DNA of 64,000 nucleotides from Ascidia mentula. Lineage: Eukaryota; Chordata; Ascidiacea; Phlebobranchia; Ascidiidae. Location of the stretch: the NCBI GenBank assembly GCA_947561715.1, contig OX387205.1:13025001-13089000 (forward strand), given 5' to 3'. Within the stretch, counting starts at the first letter, position 1. Every line of letters starts with the position of its first letter. Both the position numbers and the translations under genes were made by a program. Under the pieces are notes generated by a model. It did no database searches. It saw nothing but the letters and a program-made list of their open reading frames with translations, and was not told where the DNA came from. This document shows, one piece after another, positions 23,520 through 35,727 of the stretch.

Positions 23520-26500
23520 TTAGAAACCCTCTTCCTCCTCAAAACCTTCGTTTTCTTTCGCTTTACCGTTTGAAGTTTCACTTGTCTTGTCAAAGTCGGT
23601 CTTTTCGTTGAAGGAATGTTCGGCGGGAGCCAATTGATCCTCGTCCTCATCAGCGAATTCGGACTCGTCGACGTATTCGTAACGCATTGAGAGAAATATA
23701 AACGCGATAGCGGCGATGCCGATAAGTCCAGCGAACAAGAAGTATTCGTCAGCCTAGAAATACACACAGGAATGTTAAAAAAACGGTACCAGTTGTTGTT
23801 TTGTTAGCAACTGCTACTCATCAGCGAGGATGAAAGATATAATATATAAAAAACGTTGTGACTTGGTTTGCTTCTGTGGGACTGCTGCTTGTTTTAATTA
23901 GGTCTACAACTCTAACGCTTTGTGTGCTGTACAACTTACAAGTGCTTACTTACTTGCAATGCTTTTATTTTATTTATCGCTTGTTATTTGCAGATGAAAG
24001 ATGAAATTATAAAAACCGTTGTAAATTGTTTAAACTGACGTTTGAAGGTGCTTGGCTAACTTGGGGGATTGTGGTAATATTTAGGCATATTTATCACTGG
24101 CGAATTTGCTCTATATCGTTGTGGTCGCTCATTAACCGCGCGAGTACGCGGGACAAGCCATTGTCTATCGCTTTACGTCTTGTGTGCTTTACCTACGGTT
24201 AACAGACAAGTTGAGGCAAAACCGACTGTTTGAGAGTTCGTTTTGTAACTAATCAGAGATTGAGGTTCGGCATAAAAACGTTACTTGCAATGGGTAACTT
24301 CTGAGTGCCACTGTGACATGCAAATGATTATGTCATTGCAAAAGACTGATGGAAGCTGTATGGTCACCTTAATGTATTAAAAGGGCAGGCCTTTTTAGGG
24401 GGGTTAAAAACATATCAAAATACATTCATTTCATTGCTGCGCAAACACTGCTGGGTGACAAAACTCTGAACACTGAACGAAATATTGCGGTATTGCCTCA
24501 CAAGATGCGTGTGGCTAGGGTAGATTGGTTGCACCAGCAAAGGCGTTCGACGCACATATTATTAAACTATGTTGTCGGGCAAATTGATGAGTCACTGACC
24601 TGGTTTGGAATGAGCTTTGCTTCGGCAATGATCAATACAATGATGTTGCCAATGGAAACAGTAAGTAGCCACAGTGATTGGAGGATTGACTTCATGCTTG
24701 GTGGGGCCTAAAACAAAACGTAACTTCCGTTTTTGCTGTTTTTTTGCGATGGAAATTTGAGTCACGTCAACTTATACGATTATCTCGTGAATCTTCTGTA
24801 TTGCATTCACGTGAAGATAAAGAACCAATCAAAATGGATAAAAAATCATGTCTGCAAGTTTCCTTACCTGTGAATATGAAAACTCCAGACCTGTCACAGA
24901 CAAGAAAACCTCTCCAAGGGTGATTATGAAATACTGAGGAATCATCCAAAATATGTTCACGTCGTTTTGATAGACGTCGGTGTAGAAGTCCATTGTTATG
25001 TCGCCAGGCTGTTAAAAAACCATGTTGTATGGTTAAATTTTCTAGACACAAATATCGTGAAGCAAAGCTTTTTCTTAATCCTTCATCCACAAGGTGGTTT
25101 GTTAGGTTTTGCAAGTATTAAAACGACCAATGCAAAAACCAATCACGTCCTAATGTGACTGGCTGCGATCCTACGGTAGACAGTGATTCTCTGTGAGAAA
25201 TAACCGTCACATGGGCGCCTGACTCAATAACCTTATTGGTTTTCATTGGTGCCAATGCCGTTTTAAGTTCCACGTTTAGTTTTATGTACGTGGTAACTAT
25301 TTGAGCAAAATAAAATTGATTCATTTTGAATTAACAAAACTATTCGGATTTTTTTTAATCTGACTGTTTGAATTGTGGGTCACTTACCAATGTTACAGCT
25401 TTTGTTGGGTCGAACTGCCTGAGGACGGCTGTGTACAAACCACCAGTTCCAACTGTGTAGCTGAACGTGGTTTGTATGACTCCTTTTTGTACCTTCAGTT
25501 CATGCCTACAAATGAAAGCGAAAATTAACACCATTTATTAATGAAAACAATTCGCACAGTTTACAATTTAGTCAAGTCTGCTGCATAACTACCGAAACAT
25601 TGATATTTAAGTTGCACCAATATAATAAAGTATTGCCAGATTTTAGATCCACACACACGATACCAGAAGTCATGTCTTTTTCGTCCGCTACAACAGTATT
25701 TTGTGCATCAACCTACTGGTGAACGCAATTTTAATCTCATGTAATCAAAATGTATGGCCTCGGTCTTTTAGTATCTTCAGTAATTACTGCACAAAAACTT
25801 TGATCTTTCCAAATCATAATTTTCGCTTTAGGTTTATATGCTTTTCTAAATGCAATTATGCCCATTTCTCTTAATCCGTGAGCTGCATACAAATAGCCAC
25901 TGTTTGTGCCAAGGCCTCGTCATTGCAGTTTGGTGTGGCTGACGGACGATCTTGCCGGCCTTATAGATAGAAACAGTAGCCGTCTGTATGCAGCTTAATT
26001 AATTCACAGTGCTCGGTCAATGGTTATATGTACTTCTCTTACAATCCTCTGTTCTTTTGTGCGAGCTCGTATCGATCTCCTGGGTTCAGTGTGACTGGGA
26101 CGAAACTCGTGTGATCCTCAGGATCCACAAATATTTCAATATCCTCATTCAATGCGTTGAAAACTCTACGCCCCAAAATAATGATTTTTTGTTAACTTGG
26201 TGAAGTAGCCGAAGATATTTTGATAAAAGGCGGACTTGGTGCTACAATTACTGCTTAGTGCGATTAAAAATTGCGTAAATTTCAACTGTGGTTGGAGGAA
26301 TGGATTATAACGGTGTGGGGACTTACCCTATTATAGCTTTGCCGCTGTCAGATTTCTCGGTCGGATGAGAGCCCTGCAAATTGTCAGTTAGGGCGATCAG
26401 TTTTACTTATATACAATTGAGCTACTTCAATGCATTATTAAAACACTCCAGACTTCAAACATTTTGACCCAAAAATCCGGAAATCCTTCTATTGGATACG

Positions 26501-29500
26501 AATCATTCCGAAACGGATTTCTGCTCCTGTATTTTCTTCTATCATATTATATCGGTATCATATTATGACTTACCAAGACACTCTTGAATTCTGAGTATTG
26601 GTTTTTGCTGAGGTATAAGTCCATTGCTTCTTTACCCACTAAATTAACCGTTTCGGTGTTTCCCTGGAGTGGGTTCTCGCCGCAGAAATATTCAATTTCG
26701 TAAGCTCCAGGCTTTACGATTTGTTCCTTGGTGTCGGTCGCCTGCAAATATTTCATACACCTTACAACAGGACCCAAATTTCAACATATCTTCCGGCAAG
26801 AAGTGTTTCGTGTAATCGCATAGCAGGCATGATCGCTTTTTTACTGTCTGATATTAATTAAGTTTGTTTTTTATGTGTCTTTTTGGTAAATATTCCGGCC
26901 AATTGCGTGCAAACCATTTTGCCAAATTTAAGCGAATTATTGTAAAAAGTAAATACAATAATGAAGTTGCTGAAAGAATGGCAAAAGGAATGCGTGGTTG
27001 ATTGGCTTTAGGCAATTGTTGAAATAAGTTTGTTGCGTATTTCAACAAAGCCAAGCAGAACTTATACTTGTTTTTTGTTTCAATCGACAAGACTTTCTCC
27101 GCTAGACTGCACTACATTGCAGTTTGAATTCGAGGTATTTTAAGATCACTGATGACGGGGCGGGTGATTGGCAGCATTGACCAAGCGCCCGACCTATATA
27201 CCAAGCAAAAAACCTGATCGGGATTCGTGCCCAGGACATCCTGGGTTCAAATACTGGTGTGGTAAAAAAAAAAAAAAAAAAAAAATCACTGATGACATTC
27301 CAATGTCACCATTTTACAGCTGCATGTTCGCGTAACACATTGAGCATGGTACAGAGACGAAAAGCGTGTTCCGAAAAGCTATTGACATGTTTATACATGG
27401 CATGTGCGTTGTATCTTACGTTGCCTGGTAGAATAACAATTCCACCGCTTCCTTCTTCGGAATAATCCTGGCCCATGAAAGTTGGTAGGAACACTGTGCA
27501 GTCAGCGGCATTGATGACGCGCAAGCTGGACTGTTGGTTGGAGTCAGGGATCTCGGTCAGATTAATCTGGGTTTGGAAATAAGTATACGTATGACCAGGT
27601 GTGTGATGTTTGAAAAGTTTTGGCGGAAAAACACTCACGTCTATCTTCATTTGAATAAGAGCGGCAACAACGAAGGACAATCCAGCCAGGATCATTCCTA
27701 GTGTCATACGGCGCAGGGGACTGCATATAAAAATTAGCAAGGTCACAGGTTGTCGGAATTTGTTGATAACAAAGTTACATGGTTTAAATAAAGGTTTGTG
27801 GTTTTGTCAACTTATGTCAAAGAGCAACGTTGCTAGGCCTTTTTCCTCGTCGTCATTCGCTAGAAATCATCAACCAGTTCACATGCTATGGTAATCAAGT
27901 ACTTAATTATTAGCGTAACCAAATCCCGTTATTCCGCAGCCCCTACACGCCCTACATGCAGATCTCGAACCTTTGGTTAAATTCCCCTTAGTTTTGGATG
28001 AAATCCAATAAGGCCAACTCAGGTAATCAGCAAAATAAACGCCCACCGTGCAATTGTAGGAAAACTGCAAACACGCACCTGAAGTTGATGTTGAAGTGAC
28101 GTAAGCAGGGGTAGAGAGTGACCTCAAATAATGGAATGAGGCAAACGATGAAAAGGGGATTGCACAGTTGCATTTGGTCGGGCAAGATCCTCAGACTTCC
28201 CTGTGAACCAATGAAGTGATTTATGTTTATAACCATGGTGGTTTATTTTATTTATGGCATATTATTTCAATGTTACAAAGAAGTAATGGAATTTTGTTTG
28301 TCTGCTTAATGTAAAAACTGGGCACCACACAAACCGCATGTTAACTTACGAACAATCACATACCACATAACCGTCCATTCTGACGGCTTGGAGAGTCCAA
28401 CGTGATCCTTGTTGATCAAAAAGCGTCCAGAATAGGGGGAGGGGAATGTACAAAATAAGGATTCGAAGAACGTATTTGATGTCACGAATCAGTTTTGCCT
28501 GAAAAAATGAGTAAGAAACCTTTAAGTTTGCTTTATTTCAAAATTAAATAAAATGACATCTCGAAAAATGGTTGCTTCATAAAGAAATAAAAATAAACAT
28601 GGTTCAGTGCGCAGTATTTTATACAAAAATCTTTTACGTTTGTTCCATCGTCGGCGTAATCCATCCAGTGATCTTTACTTCTTTGTTTTCTTGGAGTGTT
28701 CCAGCGATTCTTCCACGCGTGCTGAACAAAATTAATGTGTTACCCATCGAATGTTTAACGACGCACGCAGTGTAGGAACTAAGGGAAATACTGAAAAAAC
28801 GAATTTGTTTCTCGGTTGATTTTCAATCCCAAGTCGGCAAGTGTTTTGACAAATTTACACCACTGGTTTGCAAATACGGAAACAGGCCCGTGTGTTTATG
28901 CTATAGGAGCTACTTTTCCGAGGTGTACCGCCCTCAGTTGATCCCATTACCGAGAAAAGAGTTATGGAAGTGCTAAATACAAAAGTTTTCTTACCCAAAC
29001 GCAGACCGAAGCTCTCAAGAAAATTCTGTCCGATGGCATGGTTCGTTTGTAGTATTTTGTACCAAGTAGGAAGAGCACTAAACACATTAAAACCCTGGTA
29101 AATTTGGTCATAGTTTTATGTGTATCATAAATTGAACTAATCTTTTGGAATAAATTTGAGAAAATATGTTTCGGTGTGTTAAACGGAAGTGTTAAACGGA
29201 ATTATTCGGAATTTTTATCTTAACTTTGCAATGAACATTACCACGAATATCTTTGTTTTCTTTATTCTACACCTATTTAACCTGTTGATTTACTTACATA
29301 TGGCAACAACCATAAGGATAGCGGGAATTCCAAATGCCAGAGCGTAGCAATCATCTCCAAAGCACTGCACTTCATCTGTGTTCAAATATGGGGTTAAGGA
29401 CTCAATTCAACACGTCTTTGTCTACAATTACACCACATAAAATCACACAGTCCACCATTACACCACATACACATACCATAATCTCACTAATTATTTACAA

Positions 29501-32395
29501 ATACATACCACGAATAAGGGGAGAGACGAACGTGGATATCAGACTTCCAGCGTTGATGGCAAAATAGAAGAGAGAAAAGAAACGACGACGGTAGTTTTCC
29601 TGAAAACATGCAACTGCTGTCAGTCGATTGCCTCCATATCAGTATGCCACACATCATTAACTCAAACAACACATTTTGCGAGAAATTTGATGAGAACATG
29701 ACAATACGGGGAACCCGTATATCGTTTGACAATTTTGATCAAACTGACGGTTTCCTCAGTACTCTATCTAACACATACGACTTTGATACATCCAAAATTG
29801 ATTTTAAAAGTTTAGCGGTCACGCAACCAAAACTGAAATAATTATTACTATAGTTTGTGTTAATGTTTCCGAACTAAGGTTTACCTGATCTGCGTCAAAT
29901 TGATCGCCACCGAATGCTGATACACACGGTTTTATTCCGCCTGTCCCGATGGCTATAACAAGTAAACCAGCAGAGGATAGAACACTGGAAATCAACATTA
30001 AATCATGATTTTGTTATAAACAGTTTGATGTTTGGGTGCAATGAAAATTCAAGCATATTATCGCTTGATTTGCCTGGACTGGAAGATTACGTTGTAGAAC
30101 GATGGCTGGTTTACTACAAATTCTACAGAATATTCACGCAACAAAATGAAAGTGCTACTCACGCGTGCGTAGTGAGATTTCCTATCGGTCCAACAGCTCC
30201 AAGGGTGTTCAGCACCATTCCAATAGCGTACACTATAGAAAGCCATAGAATCGTCCTGTGAAAAAAACGCTAGTTTAATGCGAAAGTTTTAAACAGTTCC
30301 TGTCAGTTGATTTAATAACTTGTCAAATAGGCAAAGAACAACCACATAGCAGGAAAGGCTGAAGCATCACTGCTGCTAAGCATAATTTTATCGTTTACGT
30401 GACCTACTTCCATCATCCATAACACGTAAATACGTCTGGGTAAATCCACAAATCGAAGGAGGCATCTTATAAGTTTAATTGATTTTATGAAATGTTGCTT
30501 CTTTGCACGCCTAGGAAAGGTCTATTTAGGGCCATTGCCCGCCCAAGTATCTAAGTTTAAAATTTGTGTATTTGGGTTTATCGCATTGTGGCTGAACTTT
30601 CTTGAAATATTAGCAATTAGTCACGTTTAGTCGTTTTCTGCTTCAAGGGGAATGTTTCAAACCTAAATCTTTATTTAATAGAATATTTAGCAACCACAAA
30701 AATTAAGGGCCTGCAACAGCACCGCTCCGAGGTTGCCGAGGTTTCTTGGTAATTTTGTTCACTTACCGGTATTTACCCCACCAAGTGTCAGCAACTACAG
30801 CGCCCAACAACGGAAACAGATAGGCAAGCACAGTGAAGGCGTGATACACGGCAGTCGCGGTGTCGTCATCCCACTTTAAGTAGTACTTTAGGTACAACAC
30901 CAGAATAGCTGAAAGACGTTTGCACGTAATTCTTAATGTACAGGAAATGCGGCGTCTGTGACTCCGATTAAAACCGTATACTACATGTGGTTTACTGAAT
31001 GTGGGTCGCACTTACTTCTCATGCCATAGTAGGAATAGCGTTCGCAAAACTCGTTGCCAAGAATGAAGAAGATACATCTGGGAAATCCTTTCTGCGAACA
31101 CAGTAGAAATGTTACTCAAAAACTCACTTTCAAGTTGCCAAATGTGAACTATGAGTTGAAGTACAAAAGTATTCAGTGTGCGTTTTTGTACAAAAGGTTG
31201 ACGGAAAATCTTTACTTTAATGTCAATCTATTGGACTCCACCAGGAATTAATGGTTTCTAAATTATTGATTCTGCAGCTTAATGTTGATGCGCAGGGAAC
31301 TGTCACATTATCAAACCAGTCACATCAGCGTTATGGCCACATTTCCTCGAATCAAACCTCCGTGTACTGAGGAAGTGGTTTCAAAACGTATGAATTGTTT
31401 CTTACGTGGCTATGTTAACCTTTCTGCCAAACCATATAGTCCTAAGGCTTAAACGGTCAACTCCAATATATTCTTTTAAATAGGATTTTCGATTTAAAAC
31501 ATGACAGCAAATTTGTGTTTGTATTAAAATGCGTTGAAATGTGTGGTTTAAACGTATGCAAGCAAGTCCCAATTCTCGGTATTTTTCTGTTTAGAGCTGT
31601 GACTCTGAAAGTGGGGGCGTGGCAGAACTTTGATGGGGCGTAACAGTTTGGTGGGGCGTGTGATTTCGAGACTTAATGAACCACAAGCATTTTGAGCACA
31701 AATGTTTTGAGCACAGTCTGATGTAAACTGGGAACCTCGGGTTTAAAAAGTTTCCTATTATTCATAAAGACTAAACCTACAATACCCAAAAACGCACATA
31801 GAGATCACGTTTGTTTCGCCTGAGTTATCGCACGATGGTGTGTCAAGTGTCTCGACAACTGCCGAGTGCAATGAATTGGTCGGGATGTTGTGATTGATAC
31901 TAAGCCAATGCTCCTGTTTGCAAGCAACCTATGGTAAATGCTGCTGTTGCCCCCTTGAACCTCAACAGTGTTGGTGATTTGCATGTATTTACATCACAGA
32001 CTGCTTAGCGTAGTGTCGGAGAATATATTACAAGCTAGGCACGGAACATAATTAACTTATAGTGCGATAAATTTAAACAGTATGAGGTTATTGGACAACT
32101 ATAAGCGCGTATTTGCAAAGGGATGGACAGTGACTGAGTAACATAACTTTTAACGTTTTCCGCACCACTTACTGTCGACTTACTCAACCGGGCGAAAAGT
32201 TTAAATCAACAGCATCTAATGCTTCAGATAAAGTTCCACAAGCAAAATATTTCTTTCCTTTACCGGTTTCCTTTCTTCAAAGCGATACTTTTTAAGCTGT
32301 AGATCGTTTGCAGTCTCTCTGTCTTCACCATTCAGCAACGGCTTATTTTCTTCGCCTTTTCTGTTGATAGCTCCGTTGTAGCCATGTTTACTCAT
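23520..32395 (-). CDS. SLC15A1/2-like: SLC15 gene B: proton-coupled oligopeptide transporter, 767 aa
   Basis: CDS complement(join(23520..23753,24600..24707,24868..25008,25388..25505,26043..26165,26327..26373,26574..26741,27420..27566,27639..27720,28079..28200,28364..28498,28638..28721,28995..29077,29298..29375,29509..29599,29885..29984,30163..30255,30767..30908,31016..31091,32264..32395)), 2304 nt, frame intact. ExxER motif intact ([15 protein letters not shown]58/E61/R62). Signatures: [59 protein letters not shown]. The extracellular domain is built from five exons (27566 down to 25388, about 201 residues, two-lobed pattern with a paired-cysteine lobe). TM10-12 follow, then an acidic tail (about 60 residues, ending EGFEEEEGF). 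It should move di- and tripeptides with protons at the plasma membrane. A second pair of first exons at 33145-33745 gives another N-terminus. It is most like gene C. Confidence 0.92.
27145..27296 (+). repeat. Full-length SINE with a 12-bp target-site duplication
   Basis: The SINE body (27157 to about 27262) and A-run (to 27284) are flanked by the direct repeat ATCACTGATGAC at 27145-27156 and 27285-27296. The A- and B-box-like stretches match the dimer at 805. The exact duplication and long A-run show a recent insertion by reverse transcription. It lies in the gene B intron between 26742 and 27419, in the opposite direction to the gene. Confidence 0.9.
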
Positions 32396-33144
32396 GTCAT
32401 AAAGCTCTGTAGCTACTTCATGTCACGGTTTGCTTGTGATCTATAGAAGACTGACGTCTACGTCTAAGCTTCTGCGAGGCCTTTTTAATACTGGCGATAG
32501 TCTGAAACGCAAGCTGAACAACGACACGGTTGGATTGTTTTCCCTCTGGCTAAGACAGCCGACATTTCCATGAAAGCCTTTCTCTTGCTTTCTAACTGCT
32601 TGTAGTAAAATATTTTTTGCAAGAAGTGCAAAATATTCGTACAGGCACAGTCTAAACCATAGTTGATGTTACAAGATGCATAAAATGTTTTCCTCGACAA
32701 TTGAAGCAGACCTTGCGTACAATATCTTTTACTTTGCTTTTATTTTCTGCGCTTTGTACTTTCACTCTGTATTGGGCGGCACCTTACTAATTAATTATGT
32801 CCTTGACTTCGTCTATCTCTTTCAACATACGTGTTTGCCTTACTTTTAATATCCACATATACAACGCACCAAAACAGAACAAGAACCTACAAAAACGAAT
32901 TCGCGTACACGTTCAGACCGTGGTGCGTATTATAGAGTACCGGGGTGGTTTAAAGTATGCAGCAGGAAAACGTCGGAAAAACCTGTTTGCGCAGTTTATG
33001 GTTTCAGTCCTAACACTATATCATCGGCAGCTTAATTAGGCGTAGTAAGTCTTCGTGTGCGCACAGGCATTTGCGCGCATTTAAACGGTGTTTATGGAGT
33101 GTAATATCGGTCGTAGAAGCACAACATGCTTCAAAAGAACTTAC

Positions 33145-33745
33145 CGACGGAATATATTCTTCCAGCTGTGAAATCCGGCTACTGCGTCTCTCATTCTCTG
33201 CAATGGTAAACAAAGTGTTAAGGTTTAGGGCGAAGAATCTGCGACATCAGTTTATTTTGTAATTATGTTCCTATCGTGTATAAGTAAGGCAGCGTTTCTC
33301 CACTGTCAATATCTGGCCAATGCTTTGTCACGTATCCGTGTTTGACAATTGCGGAGAGCGGATTGTGAATGTGATGTACATGCGATAACAAAACACATAT
33401 TTTATATGATGATGTGATTTCCCACATAGATAAACAACAAGTTTTCAGCGACAGTAAATGCTTCTTAGATGCTGTCGGAATTAAACTTATGCAGATTTGA
33501 AAACGCGGGTAAATCCCAAATTTCGTCGATATACTTCCGCAAAACCACGCAGTTTCTTAACCATGCTTTATCATGTATCTGTGTTTGACCATTAAGGAGA
33601 GCGGAGTGTGAATGTGATGTACATGCGATAACAAAATCAACAAAGCTCGTGTGAACAGGCTTCGCTTTAACAATGGAGGCATTTGTTTGAAACACAACAT
33701 AGAAATCTTACCCCGCTCCTCGGAATCTTTTTCCTTTTCCGACAT
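33145..33745 (-). CDS. SLC15A1/2-like: Alternative two-exon N-terminus of SLC15 gene B
   Basis: Exons complement(33712..33745) (ATG, 11 codons plus one base) and complement(33145..33197) (ending phase 0) give 29 residues (MSEKEKDSEERENERRSSRI onward), with consensus sites at both ends. The last phase matches the acceptor of the gene B exon 31016-31091, so it can replace the single first exon 32264-32395. Genes A and D also start with two small exons split at phase 1, so this form is probably ancestral and the 32264-32395 exon a later, second promoter. Both N-termini are cytosolic and charged. A separate small gene is less likely. Confidence 0.55.
33322..33636 (+). repeat. Direct repeat pair in the upstream region of gene B
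   Basis: A segment of about 70 bp, 33322-33393, recurs at 33561-33636 (GTGAATGTGATGTACATGCG identical in both). It lies within the intron between the two alternative first exons of gene B. No coding capacity. Confidence 0.65.
33418..33553 (+). repeat. Dispersed repeat, copy 1
   Basis: About 135 bp starting TTTCCCACATAGATAAACAA is repeated at 35041-35175, with shared words such as AAATGCTTCTTAGA and GCTGTCGG. It looks like a pair of diverged copies of one unclassified interspersed element. Confidence 0.6.
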
Positions 33746-35727
33746 TTTCGTTTTCGCTCAAATGTCGCGCGCGGTTTCTATCTGTGCTTTCCAGCAAAGT
33801 TTTTAGTTTTTAAGCAATCCTGTAAATGTCGAAAGAAAAGTAGTCACAAATATGTTAAATTAAAAAGACAGGATCGCCTTTGTATGTCTTCGTAAGCTAT
33901 TTTGATCCTGTAAAAAGTAATTTTTCGAATTCGCCAAATTATAATGACGTGACTTTTAGTACTTCAAGAAAAAATGCGCCTGCTGACTATAGGAGTTTTT
34001 CTGTAAAAGTATGGCTTTAAAACCAGGTATTATCATCCCAACAAAAAAAGTTATTTAATCTGGCCAACTTTATATCTTACACAGTATTTGTTTTGAAATA
34101 CTAAAGACCACATTTTGTAATTTGGCGCATTCTGGCGCTGCCACACAAAACATTTGCAAACGAGATGCAACAAAAACGAAATTTTACGTAAAATCCATGG
34201 CGACGACGCCACTACCTCGAATTGTCCATGACTAACGCGTATTGCGTTGTGTATCAACACTATATACGTTTTGTTTTGTGGCGGTTAGGCCGATAAAACC
34301 TCCCTGGTTATATATAGAGTCGTTGTTATTGTGATTAATTTTATGAAATACCGCAAATCATCTCGTCCATGCACTGTTTTAACCAAAAGTGTAGCTGAAA
34401 TCCTCACAAAATTTAAAAATTTACCGAACTATTCCTCAAAAATGCACAAAACTTTGACCAGATGCGTGCGCGACGCGGGTTACCGCGGTTGTAAGTTGAA
34501 GGTGCGCGGCCGAATGGAAAATTTTTGTCGGAAGTTTTTAATTTATAGAAGATTGACGAAAGGTGTTTGCCCGCGATAAGGTTTGGGAGCTCGACGGGAA
34601 GAAGAAATCAAAGCGACCTTTGTTATTTGTGACTCGCTTAATTAGTAGCTTAATCTTATCGGGTCGGTGCAAACAAAAGGAGAGGCTCGCGCTAGTGTGG
34701 AGTATTTGCACTCCCCGTTGCGTTTAAAAATATTGAAAGAAGTAGTGACGGATCGTTGTGAACGTACAGTAAATCTGCAATTGTAAATCACATGATCATG
34801 CGTTGTTCTTGTCTGATGTTGATTTCAGAGCAAACAGTTCTTATGCCTGCGCTGAGGTCCTCCTTTGATTAATCATTGCATACTGTGGTTGTGACGCATT
34901 GTTGTGCTCGATATGGAAACCTTTAAAACCGTTTAATGTTCCGCATCTACCGCATTAGGGCTATGTGCTCGTTGTTGTTTTGTCTACCGTTTCACTGGTC
35001 AAAATTTAAATAAGTTTCTGGCATATTGAAACAAATGCGATTTCCCACAAGGATAAATAAACAATTTTCAGCAACAATAAATGCTTCTTAGACGCTGTCG
35101 GATTTTAAACTTATCCAGATTCGAAAATGCGTGTAATTCTCAATTTTCGTTAATTTTCTGTCGCAAAACCAAGCAGGTTTTCACCGATAACATTTTCGGG
35201 AACGAATCTTAAACTTTTCGTGCAATATGTGGTGGTTGAGCGGTTTCTTTCAGATTGCTTCGGAGTTCAAAACGAGTCGGGCACCCAAACTTAAATGGCT
35301 TAACTTAGTTCAAAGATCCTTAACCGATCCTTGTCATCGACTACCCTACGTATCTTCTCTACTATTAATATTTGAAGGAGACTGGGGTCGAAAAATGGTT
35401 GTAATGCATACAGATTCATATCAAGTTTACACTATCAGTATAGGCTGAGCCTTTCTACCAGCCTGACGTTTTTCACGTGTTATCTTCTTGCGCCACCGTG
35501 CGGTTACAATTTTTGCATTGTTTGTCTAAATTTTCACTTTGCCTATATGTAAAGAGCGCAAGCGTTCTATCAATGTAATCACGAGCAAATTAAACCGTGG
35601 CCACACACGCAATACTGCTTCAACCGAACATGCAAGATAACCAGGCTCACACAGGGCTATGCAACATGCTTCTGTCATAATATCTGAGGTTTGCTCATAA
35701 AAAAATACGAGTTAAAAACAGAAAAAA
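33746..35727. other. Intergenic region between genes B and C
   Basis: Apart from the dispersed repeat at 35041-35175, I see no gene. The stretch holds the promoter side of gene B (distal start) and the 3' side of gene C. Confidence 0.5.
35041..35175 (+). repeat. Dispersed repeat, copy 2
   Basis: Homologue of 33418-33553 in the same direction, about 1.6 kb away, clearly similar but diverged. No flanking duplication is obvious. Confidence 0.6.
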
